Shown: in pieces, positions 31,480 to 43,402 of the stretch
Layout of the letters: every line of letters starts with the position of its first letter
Numbering within the stretch: position 1 is the stretch's first letter
Source: Furcasterigmium furcatum
Lineage: Eukaryota > Ascomycota > Sordariomycetes > Glomerellales > Plectosphaerellaceae
DNA length: 64,000 nucleotides
Assembly: GCA_001599815.1 (NCBI GenBank)
Contig: BCIA01000004.1
Location: 1,428,862 to 1,492,861 of the forward strand
Direction of reading: 5' to 3'
The notes under the pieces: generated by a model
Databases searched by the model: none
What the model was told of the DNA's origin: nothing
What the model saw: only the letters and a program-made list of their open reading frames with translations
Program-made: the position numbers and the translations under genes

Positions 31480-32719
31480 GGCAGCAGCATGGACGCCGAG
31501 TATCTCGGCCTCACTGCCGCATTACCTTTGGTCGTTACTCCTTGATCCCTGGGAAGGGGGGAGCGAGTGGGTGGAAGGGACCACCACTGTGTAACTATAG
31601 CGTGTTGAGAGCACGGGCGAAGACACGGCGAAGGGATCTTTAACGAGAGGTTGGGAGTTTTTTCTTACTTGTTTACCCCGAATACATGTGTTGGATACCA
31701 TTCCTGTCTGTAGGAAAGTATGATCATGATCTACCCTGCAAATATGCAATCTGCCTCCGGACAGCCTACACAGGATCAGGACCGAGATCCCGAAGTTCTC
31801 GCAATTTCTCGACGGGGCGACAGTTTTGAACGCGTCGTCAAACTCGCACATTTCCCCGAGTCCTTTAAAGACACGGTGGCGTGCATGTCTTCCGTATCTA
31901 AGTTGTAGGGACTATTTCTCCGCCACAACCCTACATGTACCCTCGCACCTCACTCAGCCTAAAGCACGCTCCCATCTCCTCTGCCTGTGCCGCTCCCCCG
32001 CAGAGATGAAAATGGCGTTATTCATGCGTCGCAATCAGCTGGAAGAAGGACATCGGCTGACGTAGAGGTCCCTACAGACAAGGTCGTCATCTGCCGCCCA
32101 GTTAAGCCGCGATGCCGCGAATGTGTCTGTTGGTCGACCCCCCCTCCCCCATGTTCGTTGTGCTACGGGATCCAATGCCGTGACCTTTGAGAGGTGATGA
32201 GCGGGGATGGCGATGCCCGGGGATTCAAATGCCCGGCAGAGGGCGAGGGAGAGCGTCGCCGTTCGAGAATATCCTGGCCTCCCCGCATCCAACTCCGCAC
32301 CACCCCAGCTGATCTCCAACGCATGGAGAAATACCTTCGGCATTGGCATTTCTTCATTGGCGCCACGATCCACCGTCTTGGCTGGACCGAATTTGGCCTG
32401 CTTGCCGACTCCGACTCCGACTCGGAAGGCCGTGGGCGCTAGCACCTCACAGATATGATGATTGCCATCGAGCTGCATCGCATCTCGGGTCAAACTGCGC
32501 CGCCAGACAATCCGCCCGGCCGGTGACGCCGGTCATGGAATGTCCTGGGCTGTAATATCGCGGAGGCAGTCGTGAAGAACAATGCGGGGTTCGCGAGGCC
32601 GGTATAAAAGGGTCAGGGTTGGCTAGCACTGGACTCGGATGACAGCACGACAGCACGACAGCTCGTTCGAGTTCTACTACAAAGCGACGCTTTACTCTCC
32701 TCCCATAACGTCGGCAACC
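31480..32719. other. Intergenic, with the GH5 promoter at its right end
   Basis: Short frames on both strands at 32035-32555 are featureless. The leader just upstream of the GH5 start carries three tandem GACAGCAC-like octamers at 32641-32664. A TATA box lies at 32603. Confidence 0.55.
32603..32610 (+). promoter_or_regulatory. TATA box of the GH5 gene
   Basis: TATAAAAG lies 117 bases upstream of the chosen ATG. Confidence 0.6.
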
Positions 32720-34438
32720 ATGAAGCTCTCCGGCATTTTTCTCACAGCCCTGAGCGCCCTAACCAGCGTTGCTGCTCTTGGGCAGGCTTCCTGGCCCACC
32801 GGCCCCTTCAACACGTCAGGCCCTCTTATCTTGGACGGCAACACTGACACGGTGAAGATTGCCGGTGTCAACTGGCCCGGCCATCTGCAGGTGAGCTGCT
32901 GAAAATCTCGCCTGTAATGACCAGTCCTAATCGACCAGGATAACAGGTCATGGTTCCCGAAGGACTCCAACACCAGTCTGTCAAGCAAATCGTTGAGCAG
33001 ATAGCGAGCATTGGCATCAATGGCATCCGGTTGACCTTTGCTACGCAAATGATTGACCAAATCTATGAAAACCATGGTGAAGACATTACTCTGGAGCAGG
33101 CCTTCAACTGGGGACTGGGGCCGAAGAATGGTTCGCAGATGCTGGAAAGGGCAAGTCGTCCCCTCGTCCACCACGCGGCCTACCTACCTCGACTCCTACT
33201 GACAGTCAACGAATAGGTTCTTGCGGCGAACCCGGACTTCACCAAGAACACCACTCGGCTTGAGGTACGGACGTTCTTTCGTGGGGATCTGAGTTCTTCA
33301 TCCATGCATTTGTTCACAGCCAGCAATCTAGGTTTACGACGCCATCGCCGAAGAGTGCGAACGGCATCATATCTACATCCTCCTCGACAACCATATGTCT
33401 ACCGGAATGTGGTGCTGCAGTTCCGTCGACGGCGTGCGTCCATAACATCGTGTGTGTCGAAATCAGATACAAGAAGGCTGACATTCTCCAGAACGGTTGG
33501 TGGGGAGACCGAAACTTCGCCACGGGCGACTGGAACAGGGGCAACGCCTACATGGCGAGCCATGTAAGTGCTCAGCTGGGACACTCTCTGTCTGATACGA
33601 TGCGTTGCTAACGTCCACTCCAGGGCAAGAAATGGCCTTCCCTGATCGCCCTTGCTCTTCGCAACGAAATCCGCCAGCCCCTGGATAACGTGTTCCTCCG
33701 CGATGAGGCGTACGGCTGGCGCGACTGGTACAAGAACATGCTCATCGGCGCCGACGCTGTCCACGCCGCCAACCCAGACCTCATCATCGTATTTGGCGGC
33801 GTCGGTTACGCTCATGAAATTAGCATCGTCTGGAGACAGTCGGCTCTTCTCCCGGGCATCCAAACCTTCGACCGGTCTGACTTTGTGGGATACGAAGACA
33901 AGATCGCTCTCGAGTTCCACAACTACGAAAACACCCACGGCAACCACGAGCTCCTCAAGTGGAGTCTCTACAAGGATGGGTTCCAAGGCATGAACGTGAC
34001 CGATCACGAGAACCATGACCCTCACCCCGTCATGGTGAGAAGCAAATCCTCGATGATGATTCTCTGCAGTGGCTGACATGCGTTTATTAGCTCACGGAGT
34101 TCGGACACAACATGCATGGAGAGGCTTACAATAATACCCTCGCGTACCGGGAGGTGATGCGAGACTACCTCCCCACGACGGGAGCCATCTGGTTCCAGTG
34201 GGTGATCGCCGGCGATTATTACTACCGGTAAGTGCAGAGGACGTAATCTCCACCAGTCACCACGACTTCGACGCCAACCGTTCCGGTAAGGACTAGGCTG
34301 ACAGACAACAGATGGCATCGCGAGCAGGTCATGAACGAAGAGGAATGGGGTCTTCTGAACACCAACTGGACTGGCTGGAGGAACGAAGAGTATATCGAGG
34401 ACTTCATGAAGCCAATGATTGAGGCGACGCTGGCTTGA
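32720..34438 (+). CDS. Secreted glycoside hydrolase family 5
   Basis: Eight exons: 32720-32890, 32947-33150, 33217-33264, 33332-33433, 33492-33563, 33624-34034, 34091-34227 and 34312-34438, giving 423 residues. A signal peptide (MKLSGIFLTALSALTSVAAL) precedes a GH5 TIM-barrel: VKIAGVNWPGH, GINGIRLTF, IYILLDNHMS, then the acid/base Glu214 in ALRNE, ALEFHNYENTHG, and the nucleophile Glu339 in LTEFGHN, followed by GAIWFQWVIAGDYY. This is a retaining beta-glycosidase; similarity is to fungal GH5 enzymes with the MWCC segment, and substrate specificity (glucan, mannan or glycolipid) is not settled. Intron 2 (33151-33216) has a GCAAGT donor, a GC-AG intron. An in-frame ATG at 32639 is possible but lies before the signal peptide. 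Confidence 0.88.
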
Positions 34439-34804
34439 AGACACAGGCAATCGCCGACAATCCCATGTTCAAGCTCTTTCGCGCCTAGCCGTCTATATGT
34501 GTCTCATCAACCCGTGATCTCCCGGTATGAAATTATGAAGCGTTTTTCACCATTCACCTTGTTCTTCAAATAAGCACATCTGGAGCAATTCTTCCTTGCC
34601 GCGGTTTAGGTTATGTACAAGGCCTGGGAACAGCGACGGAAGGTCGGAGAATACAGTGGCCTCCCCAAGCTTATTATATCGAGGACCTTAACAGTGGATT
34701 AGTTTGGTGTCCGTCCAATGTCCAGCGCAGAATGGCCTGCCCTACAATGTCGAAGGATACAACACGCACACTTCTAATAATACTTATTGGTAGAATGAGC
34801 TTAT
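34439..34804. other. Convergent intergenic region
   Basis: The shared 3' flank of the GH5 gene (plus) and the secreted unknown gene (minus). AT-rich with polyadenylation-like strings. No gene. Confidence 0.5.
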
Positions 34805-35880
34805 TTACCCCATAGACTCAACCTCGGCCATCACAAACAAGTATGGATCTGCGTTCCTGCTCCAACTGGTCTGTGTCGAGTGTCCAGCTGAATTGGCCCA
34901 CACCGTGAAGGACGTGATACCTCTCAGGCCCAGCTGGCCCTTATGCTGGATCAAGAAGTACGCTGCCCCGGCGCCGTGAGCCTCTCCGAGAATGGCGTAA
35001 AACCCCTCATCATCGTCTCCCGGCCTGAAAACTTCTCGGCTGCCAAATTGCGGAATGGTGTTGAAACCCCTCCTTCTCAAGGCTGCTATTGCTATGTCGA
35101 AGCTCGGCGGATACACGATGTGATGCCGCAGGATGAGCCTGACATCCCCCAAGCTGCAGCTGGGCTCTCTGTCGCACTGTTCCTGCCACTGCACGAATAC
35201 CATGTCGGACCATCGAGCCATGGGCGGAACGGGCCTTTCAGGGGTATGGTTCTGCCTATTTCTCTCCTCGGGGCTGTAGTTGTTCTCTGCGAGGATGAAC
35301 CCGGACCTCGCTGAGAATACATTTTGATACTCGCCCATCGTTGCCTGGGAAAATGGTCAGTCGTCGTGTGTTTTCTGGTCCGCATTGTAACAGGAGCGTC
35401 CTGCTATCAGAGTCCAGGCGCCACCAAACGTACCTCGGTGTCCGGGCCAGCTTGGGGGTGGTCGTAATCATTGAAATGAAGCCAGCCACAGTATTCAGTT
35501 GCGTCTGCGCTCAGGTCGATATTCCAGTGGTTGGCTGCTCCCTCGATCATGGTCATGCCTGGCATATTGGCATGCGTATCCGGGTGCCACCAGCCGAACT
35601 CTTCTGCTTGAGCATGCGTAGTGTACTCGCTCTGTGGTGCCCCGATATTGCGGGCCGCGATTGCGTCCAACGGGAACAGGCAGTTGAGATACCGTCCTTT
35701 ATTGACACGATTCTCCCATGTAGTCTGTGAAACGACGCGCTTGGTGATCGCAGACCCTTCAAGTCCGCCGATAGCCCCTCTCCGGGGTGTTGACGCATGT
35801 GCGCCGCTGGCGAAGAAGAGAACGACAATCAAAAAGGATAAGGTGATAAAGTGGCAAATTTGATTCGCCCATCGAGGCAT
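34805..35880 (-). CDS. Secreted conserved fungal protein, function unknown
   Basis: Two exons in transcript order, 35880-35434 and 35344-34805, give 328 residues from the ATG that opens a signal peptide (MPRWANQICHFITLSFLIVV). In-frame ATGs up to 36078 would add up to 66 residues ahead of this hydrophobic stretch, which would then act as an anchor. The mature part has WENRVNKGRYLNC, EYCGWLHFNDYDHPQAG, WSDMVFVQWQEQC and a C-terminal half with GEAHGAGAAYFLIQHKGQLG. This second half looks like a compact conserved domain seen in secreted fungal proteins, but no name or activity can be given. The intron is GTACGT to TTTCCCAG at phase 0. Confidence 0.7.
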
Positions 35881-36224
35881 CTGGCCTCCGCGGCCGAGAC
35901 GCGATCCTCTACCCGTCATCATCGCGGCATCAGCGAGGAGTCCAGCAAAGACAAAGATGAGGTGAGGTCGCCGACTTGATACGGGCAACGGGAAGACCTC
36001 GACAATATCGGAGACTGGCGGCGCTGTATTTGCTCCATTTGGATATATGCTGCGGCCGTGAAATGGATCCTTGACCACCTCGGGGTCTCTCTCCTTCCCC
36101 TGTTCAAGAGGTTACATTCTTGGCAGGCTGGGCATTGCGTTAATGCATGGTAGTCTCCATGTGCGCTGACAGTCACACATCACACCATCATGCGGGCGCG
36201 AGGGGTCTTGGAAGCATCTATTCT

Positions 36225-37487
36225 TCATTCATCCGCTGGGGCGGGTTCCTGCTGCAGCCGCTGGAGTCGTAGTTCCTCATCCAGGTCACTTTCAATCCTG
36301 GTAATTTCCTCCTTGGCGAGGAGACTTCTCCATGCAAAATACAAATCTGACGTGGTTCCCGAGAGATCCGGCGGCTGACCGCTCGGGGATCTCGATGTCC
36401 CCCTGGAGCCGATGTTGAGTTCAAAGTCCGACAGCCTTTCTCTGCACCACAGGCCAATGCCAAAGGGACGGAATGATTCAAAGTGAACGCCGCGAATCGG
36501 AGAGTCGGGGCTACTCGAGACAACCTGGGCTATTCTCAAGCCAAACGCGGCACCCGTGCCAGGCAGATGCTTGTCCGGGACGGGCGGCCATATCAGGCCG
36601 GAGACTCGTATCCTTGGAAGTCGAAGCTGACCGCTCTCGCGTTCAAAGGTCTGATGTTGCAAATAGTATTGAGCGGACGCGACTCCTTCCCAGAGCACTC
36701 CTTCGCTGCGCCTCCGGATGATGGTGCAGGAGGCCGTGTCGCCAAGAGCTTCCAGGTCCTGATCGGCCCACGGTAAGCGCCGCTGTACGGCGGCATCGTT
36801 GACGCACGCGGCGAGGTGAAGATGAAGCAGTCCAAGCTGAATGTGGGACATCTCGACTCGCGTGGGCGGGCCCCCGGAACTCGGTTCGTAGGAGTAACCC
36901 TCGAAGCGTTTTCGCCAAGGCAGCGGGGTATCGTGCGCGGCATGGTGCCGGTAAGAATCTTGCTTGTTGACGAGATGCTGCGGTTTTGCTTGCTTCCAGC
37001 GGCCGAGGAAAAAGTTGAACTCGTCAGCCGCCAAGAAGGCGACATGTCGGGCAAGCAGAAGGACCTGCCTAGCAGAGGATGTTGTCCGTGTCTCGGAGCC
37101 AAGGGTTGTGCTGAAGGGGGGTGCAGGGTTGCAGGCTACCTGGCGACTCTGTTGCCAACCTCGAATGTACTTCTCACGAAAGACGGCCCAGTCGGAAGTC
37201 AAGTGCTCCGAAGATGGGGCGTAGCGGACGAGGGCCACCAGCCTGATGGTCTGGGCAATATCCTTGGTGACCAGTCCGTCATTCACGGATCGGTCGAGAA
37301 CCGCATCGAGGATTCCGGGCCCTTTGGTGGCAAAGAGTCGCGCAGCGGTCGGCACTGCCAGGAGGAGGTGGTACAACGAGCGAAAATCCACTAGAAGAGA
37401 CATGATATCGAGGAGTAGTTCATTTGGCAACGCAGAAAGCGGGGATGGCCGCTCGTGCAGGGGTGCTGGTGACCGCAACAAGGACAT
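36225..37487 (-). CDS. F-box-like protein
   Basis: A 420-residue intronless protein. Residues about 15-55 (SALPNELLLDIMSLL, RSLYHLLLAVPTAARLF) follow the F-box pattern LPxELLxxIxxxL with a hydrophobic second helix; such a domain binds Skp1 in SCF ubiquitin ligases. The rest is a mixed helical region without Kelch, WD40 or leucine-rich repeats, typical of large families of fungal F-box-like genes. The substrate is unknown. The neighbouring secreted gene lies downstream in the same orientation. Confidence 0.7.
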   Translation of the reverse strand: MSLLRSPAPLHERPSPLSALPNELLLDIMSLLVDFRSLYHLLLAVPTAARLFATKGPGILDAVLDRSVNDGLVTKDIAQTIRLVALVRYAPSSEHLTSDWAVFREKYIRGWQQSRQVACNPAPPFSTTLGSETRTTSSARQVLLLARHVAFLAADEFNFFLGRWKQAKPQHLVNKQDSYRHHAAHDTPLPWRKRFEGYSYEPSSGGPPTRVEMSHIQLGLLHLHLAACVNDAAVQRRLPWADQDLEALGDTASCTIIRRRSEGVLWEGVASAQYYLQHQTFERESGQLRLPRIRVSGLIWPPVPDKHLPGTGAAFGLRIAQVVSSSPDSPIRGVHFESFRPFGIGLWCRERLSDFELNIGSRGTSRSPSGQPPDLSGTTSDLYFAWRSLLAKEEITRIESDLDEELRLQRLQQEPAPADE

Positions 37488-38124
37488 GTTGATTGACGTT
37501 GAGCATGAAGCTTCCCAGGTGCTGACATTCGGGCCGGGAGGACGACAGGACCAAGAAAGCGCTATTTATGCAGTGGAGGCCAAGAGGTCACACCTCTGCT
37601 TATCGCTTTGGGTACCACTCAGCAACATCCAGGGGTCTGAGGGGCTCTGTGCATGTTCATGAACTGCGGGATGCGCCAATCAAGTAAGGGGCGGAGAATG
37701 GCCCTCTTATGGAAGTCCGGCTATACAATCGCTTGGGAAAATGCAGGAACAAGGGCAGCTGGTCTTGGTCTTGGGGCCGAGCATACTACCGCGGTTCATC
37801 CAAACCCTTCAAGCCAAGAGACACTTCTGCACGCGGAATGTCTTCGCCACAATGGGATCCATCTGCAATGCCACCCAGGCTTATGCATCCCATGTCTCCT
37901 CCAGGGTCACGTCTCTGCAGGCGGACTTGGCATGGTTCGTCACGCCTTGGGAACATGCTCCATTGACAGAGCACCACACTGAGCTGTTCTTGGACATATC
38001 ATTCGTTGCAAATGGATAGAACAGCCTCCCCAGGGGAAAATGCCAACGTGAGACGCACTTCGTCCTCATACCAACCCATTTCCGCGTCGACTCAAATTGG
38101 CGACGAGCCGTCGTGAGTTGCACG
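37488..38124. other. Divergent promoter region
   Basis: Lies between the divergent starts of the F-box-like gene (minus) and the GH55 gene (plus). Short frames at 37653-38019 have no support. No clear TATA box is seen. Confidence 0.5.
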
Positions 38125-41100
38125 ATGTTGCCGTTTAACATCGTTCCGATTCTAGTGGCAGCGGCGGTGGCCGTCTCTGGGAGCATCACAGAACTCCCTC
38201 CGCTGCCACCATCGTATTCTGCATCAGGTCTTCCTCCGGGGCCTCCTCAGGTAAGGATATCACCACTGGGGGGAAGACTTTGTTAACTCTTGATCTGTTC
38301 AGCCGGCGCCGACCTACATGGTCGATAATTCTGGCAATACACATAATGCCGCACCTGACAAAGGTATCATGGTCACGGAAGCTGCTATTTTCCGCATGGT
38401 GATTCAGGACTGACCCGGAAATACAGGAATTCTCGACCAGCCTATCATCTCAGATGAGGAGGTGGAGAGTTTCTTACGCCAACAAGAGCCATCAAGGGCT
38501 CGCCGTGGCCTCTCTGATACTTTTGACTTCTCGCCTCTCGGAACCAAACCGCCTGCAGATGTGTACGGTCCAAGGCGCAAGGAGAGACAAGCTGGCGACT
38601 ATTGGTATGAGGGCGTCGAGCACGGGCAGGTGTGTTTGCGTTCTCCCTCCCTTCGGTTCAGCAGTGCTAAGATCCATGAAACGAGTAGATGCCGCTGGCA
38701 CCGGAGGGGTACCAATTCTTCCGCAACGTCAAGGATTTCGGCGCCGTGGGCGATGGAGTGACGGATGACACTCAAGCCATCAATCGTGCTGCATCTCGCT
38801 TCAGTGCCACAAACGACGAGGAACGCTGCGGGCGTGATTGCGGTCAGACACAGACTCTCGGTGCAGTCGTTTACTTTCCAGTGAGCACCAGCTGTGGTCT
38901 CGGGGGAGCAAGAATGATGACTGACAATAATAACAGCCTGGAGAGTACTTGGTCAGCTTTCCAATCATCCAGTAAGTCTCCTCTGCAGTGAACTGGGACA
39001 CCAACCGGCTCATCATGGCCAGGTATTATTACACCGCATTCATCGGCCATGCGACCAACAAACCCACGATCAAGGGCACCGCCAACTTCACTGGAATCGC
39101 CCTGATTGACTGCGACCCGTACATTCCTGATGGCAACGGTGCGAACTGGTACATCAACCAGAACCAGTTCTTCCGGCAGATCAGGAACTTCAGAATTGAC
39201 CTGACCGGCATGGAGCGCACGAACTGGGACAACGACCAGGAGTATGTGCCGACGGGCATCCACTGGCAGGTATCTCAAGCCGCATCCCTGCAGCACATAG
39301 ACTTCGTCATGCCCGTCTCTGACGACAGGGGACCGACCACCGCCGTTGGTATATTCATGGAGAACGGCTCCGGCGGTTTCCTCAGCGATCTCACGTTCGT
39401 TGGTGGCAACATCGGCTTCCGAGCGGGATCTCAGCAGTATACCGCCAGGAACCTCAAATTCACGTCCTGCCTCACTGCCATATCGATGATTTGGGACTGG
39501 GGTTTCACCTGGCAGAATATCGAGGTTCTCTCATGTTGGGTTGCAATAGACTGCACGAACGTCGGAGGTCTTCACAACCAAGGCACGGGATCCGTCACGG
39601 TTCTGGGTAAGAGGTCTCCTATTCGACGAAATTATGAGATCGCGATCTTCAGATGGACTGACTCGGCCAGATTCTCACTTTAATGGCGTTCCCTATGCGA
39701 TAACGCTCAGAAACGGGGGACCAGTCCCAAATCTCATCCTGGACAACCTTCTTGTCGAGAATTCGGCCAGTGTCGTGCTGGTTTCTGGAGGAGAGACGAT
39801 CTTCCCGGGATCTGTTGGCCAAATCTACTTCCGTTCGTGGGGGATGGGTCTCCGGTGCGACAAGAACGGCAGATGCCGGTGGGAGACCGGCTTCATCACA
39901 CCCGAGATCCAGAAGCCTGCCAGCCTGCTTGATGGCTCTGGGAATATTTTCGCCCGCTCCAAGCCTACCTACGCTAACTTGGGCGCAGGAAGCTTCCTTG
40001 TTGCCACGGCACAGGGAATTCGGAATGACGGCACCGGTGATCAGACATCAGCGATCAACTCCCTCTTGCGGGAGGCTGCGAGCGCTGGTCGTCCGGTCTT
40101 CTTCCCTGCCGGGATTTACCTCGTCCGAGGCACTGTTTTCATTCCCGTGGGAAGCGTCATTGTCGGCGAGCTTTGGTCCCAGGTGCGTCGCGATCCTCAC
40201 CCTTAACGCCGAAAAGCCCTGGCAGCTGACAGATTCGGTGACACTAGATCACGGGCACTGGTTCGTTTTTCCAAGACGTCGATAACCCAAGGCCTATTAT
40301 CCGGTATGATCTGTCAAGCTTCTGATTTTGAGGACCATAATGTCCACTGACGAGGCAAACTTAGAGTTGGAAATCCAGGTGACTCCGGAGTAGTGGAGAT
40401 CTCCGACATGCTGTGGACTGTCCGTGGACCGACAGCTGGTGCTATCGTCATGGAGTGGAATATTCACGAGAGGGCCAAAGGCAGTGGTAAGTGACTACTC
40501 GGCCAAAGGTATATCGATGCTTGCGACTAAACAATGCCAGCTGCTATGTGGGATTCTCACTTCCGTATCGGAGGTTCTGCCGGATCGGAGCTCACCATCG
40601 AAGAGTGCCCCAAGACGACACAGAGCGTTGACAGAAACTGCATGGCTGCCGAACTCTTGCTTCACATAACACCGCGGTCGTCCGGATACTTCGAGAATGT
40701 CTGGATCTGGACGGCGGACCACGACATGGATATACCCCACGTCTATCAGGAAGACGGCAACTCGACAGACTCGGTGCAAATCAACATTTACACTGGAAGA
40801 GGAACTCTGATCGAGTCGAAGGGGCCGACCTGGCTGTACGGAACTGGCTCGGAGCATCATACCCTCTACCAATATGGATTTTATGACGCTAGAGACGTCT
40901 TCCTCACTCATATCCAGACTGAATCGCCGTACTTCCAGGCCAGCCCCGACGCCGCCCAGCCCTACCCGCCAGGGAAGTGGTCCAGCGACCCCAGATTTGG
41001 GGACTGCGAGAGCGGCTCAGGATGCATGAAGTCATGGGCTCTGCGGATCATCAATTCGAGGGACATCATCACCTACAGCTCGGGACTTTACAGCTTCTAC

Positions 41101-43402
41101 GAATCATATGCGCAGGATTGTTTGAGTGATGAGAGCTGTCAACTGAACCTGGTCGAGACGAGCTACAGCGAAGGTATCTGGATGTTCAACACCTTCACTA
41201 AAGGTTCTTCTCAGATCTTCACCCCGAGGGGTGGCTGGCCGCCGCTCCTGACGAGCAGCACCAACCAGACGTACGTTCCAGCTTATCCCCCGAGGTACTT
41301 GGATCTTTGGTTGCTAATGTGCTCAGTGGTTTCACATCTGAAGTCGGTGTCTGGATTCCGCTGGCTCTGGAAGGCGGGGACCTGGGAGGCACAGGTGGTG
41401 ACTCCGACTCGGGATCTGGCACCGTCTTCATCGACTCGGTGATCTACCTGACGCCTTCGCCGACGGTTCAGTGCTTTCCACCCTGCTTGCTCGTTTTCCC
41501 CCCTTCCACCATGTCAACGTCAAGTGTGTTCAGCGCGACTACCATCACGACGGACCTTACTGTTGGCACATCGACCATCACCAGGATCACGGTCTCAGCT
41601 AGTAAGTCAACAAACCCTTCCTCCCCTCGGGGCAGAGACAGATAGCTAACGCACAGGACCTCTCAGTCACCACCACAGTCATCAGCTTCTCCAACCAGCC
41701 GGTTTCGGGAGATGAAAGCACCTTCACCTTCAACCTCGAGACAAACATTCGCCCTCACCCGATTACTACCACTGTGGGAACTGTCACCTCGACCATCACT
41801 TTGCCCCCGGTATCCATACCATCGGCAACAACGGTTTCATCAGTGTCGACCCTGATCACGACAGTATTCACGGTAAGCGGAACGAGCTACACTTGGTCCT
41901 TGGATCAATTGACGACTTGGACGTCCAACACCGTCCAAACCTCGACGACTTCCACCAGAAACGATACAGTCTTCCCGATCTGGATCAACACTGGGGGGTT
42001 CTACTGGTCTCCCGTCCCAACCCCTGGGCCGTCTCCTGGGCCGCCGCCACCTCCACCTCCAGGCCCATGGCCTCCATTGCCTCCGAGCGGTCGGTTCCCG
42101 CCTATACCGAATCCCCCTTGCTTCAGGATTGGTGGCATCTTTTCGATCATGTGTCCTCCTAACAAAGGGTCTCCTACAACTCACTTCACCTCCGGGGCGC
42201 CGAGACCGACTTGCACGGCTGGTTGCGGCACTGTTGATGGAGATCCCGACGATCCTGAGACGACTTCGACCTGCGTCACAGCCACCTCTACAGACTGTCA
42301 TACCAACTGCAGAAATGATCCCTGCCAGACTGTGTGCAACACTTACGTTGGTTGCGAGTGCCCTACCCGCACAGTCACGGACTATTGGGTCTCGTGCTCG
42401 CAGACATCTTGCACTACCACTCGATCGAACACAATCACCGGATGCTATGTGTCGGGCACCGCAACGACCACAGGCGACTACTGTCCGCTGACAACTCTGG
42501 GCCTCAATGACGATCAAGGTCTCGACGGCACTGCTGGCGGCGGCGCCGTCTCCCGCGGCCCAGTCACCGAGGGGACTCGCGTCTCTTACGGCGGCGGAAC
42601 CCATCCGATCACGTCGGGCCATATCTGGGTGACGGGCTCCTGGATCCCCGTTCCGACCTCATGGGCGTCAAGCACCACCGTGTACTCTGGCCGCACAATG
42701 ACTCTCGTTCCACCTACCACGAGCATTGGCTGGATCGTAACGGCATCAGGATGGGCGCCCAGCGTGACCGGAAGGCCTCCAGTCCCCGCACCCACGACGA
42801 CGACGACAACGCAGCCGCCGACAACGACCACCACCAACACGCCCTCCCCTACCGCCTGGCTCCGCATCGCATTCGGCCACGTTCACACTGACATCATCAA
42901 CAACCCCGAAAACCGCTGGCTGTGGTACACCGCCCGGACCGGGTCGTCGGTCACCGTCTGCGAATACTTCCGCTCCACCACTCCCGACGGGAGAGCAGAC
43001 ATGGACAACCACGGATACCCAGACAGCGGCCCCGTCACGCTGAGCGGCCAGTCCGGCTGCCGATACGAGAGCTCGCCCGACTCCCCAGGCAGCCTGACGT
43101 GTTCGGGGTGGGGCGCACCCGTCCAGTGCGACGACGACGACCGCTCGTTCAGCCAGGGCATCTTCTGCCCGAGGCCGGGCAACCCAGATGCTACACAGAC
43201 CGTCATTGCTCGGTGGATCGTCATATGCAGATTCGGGGCCAACGGGGGTGCCAGGCTTGCTCGGTTACCCGAGTCGGAGCTGGAGGAGCTCGCCAGAGAG
43301 GAGCTGCCGGAGCCGGCGTCGTTGGAGGATCTGATCGAGGTTGACGAGGCGTATTCGACGCTGAGCCTGTCCACGCGGCAGCCTGAAAGTACGGGCGCGT
43401 AG
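38125..43402 (+). CDS. GH55 beta-1,3-glucanase with a 620-residue C-terminal extension
   Basis: Twelve exons: 38125-38250, 38303-38363, 38427-38629, 38689-38880, 38937-38971, 39023-39606, 39653-40182, 40248-40303, 40365-40486, 40541-41270, 41327-41601 and 41667-43402, giving 1549 residues. A signal peptide is followed by twin pectate-lyase-like beta-helix repeats: VKDFGAVGDGVTDDTQAIN near 143 and GIRNDGTGDQTSAIN near 522. The GH55 motif SEHHTLYQYGF (Glu741-His-His) and HIQTESPYFQ match the active-site region of fungal exo-beta-1,3-glucanases acting on laminarin-type wall glucans. The GH55 part ends near 925. Beyond it lie a Ser/Thr-rich stretch, a Pro-rich hinge (about 1087-1115), a Cys-rich region (about 1120-1225), a Thr-rich linker and a final domain from about 1368. 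GH55 enzymes are usually 750-800 residues. The Thr/Cys extension suggests attachment to the wall or to a substrate; this is inferred. Confidence 0.85.

Noticed and set aside
41642..41658. Acceptor CGCACAG for the last intron of the GH55 gene
   Set aside because: Using it puts the reading frame into a stop within about 20 codons; the next acceptor (CTCTCAG) keeps a 578-codon frame open.
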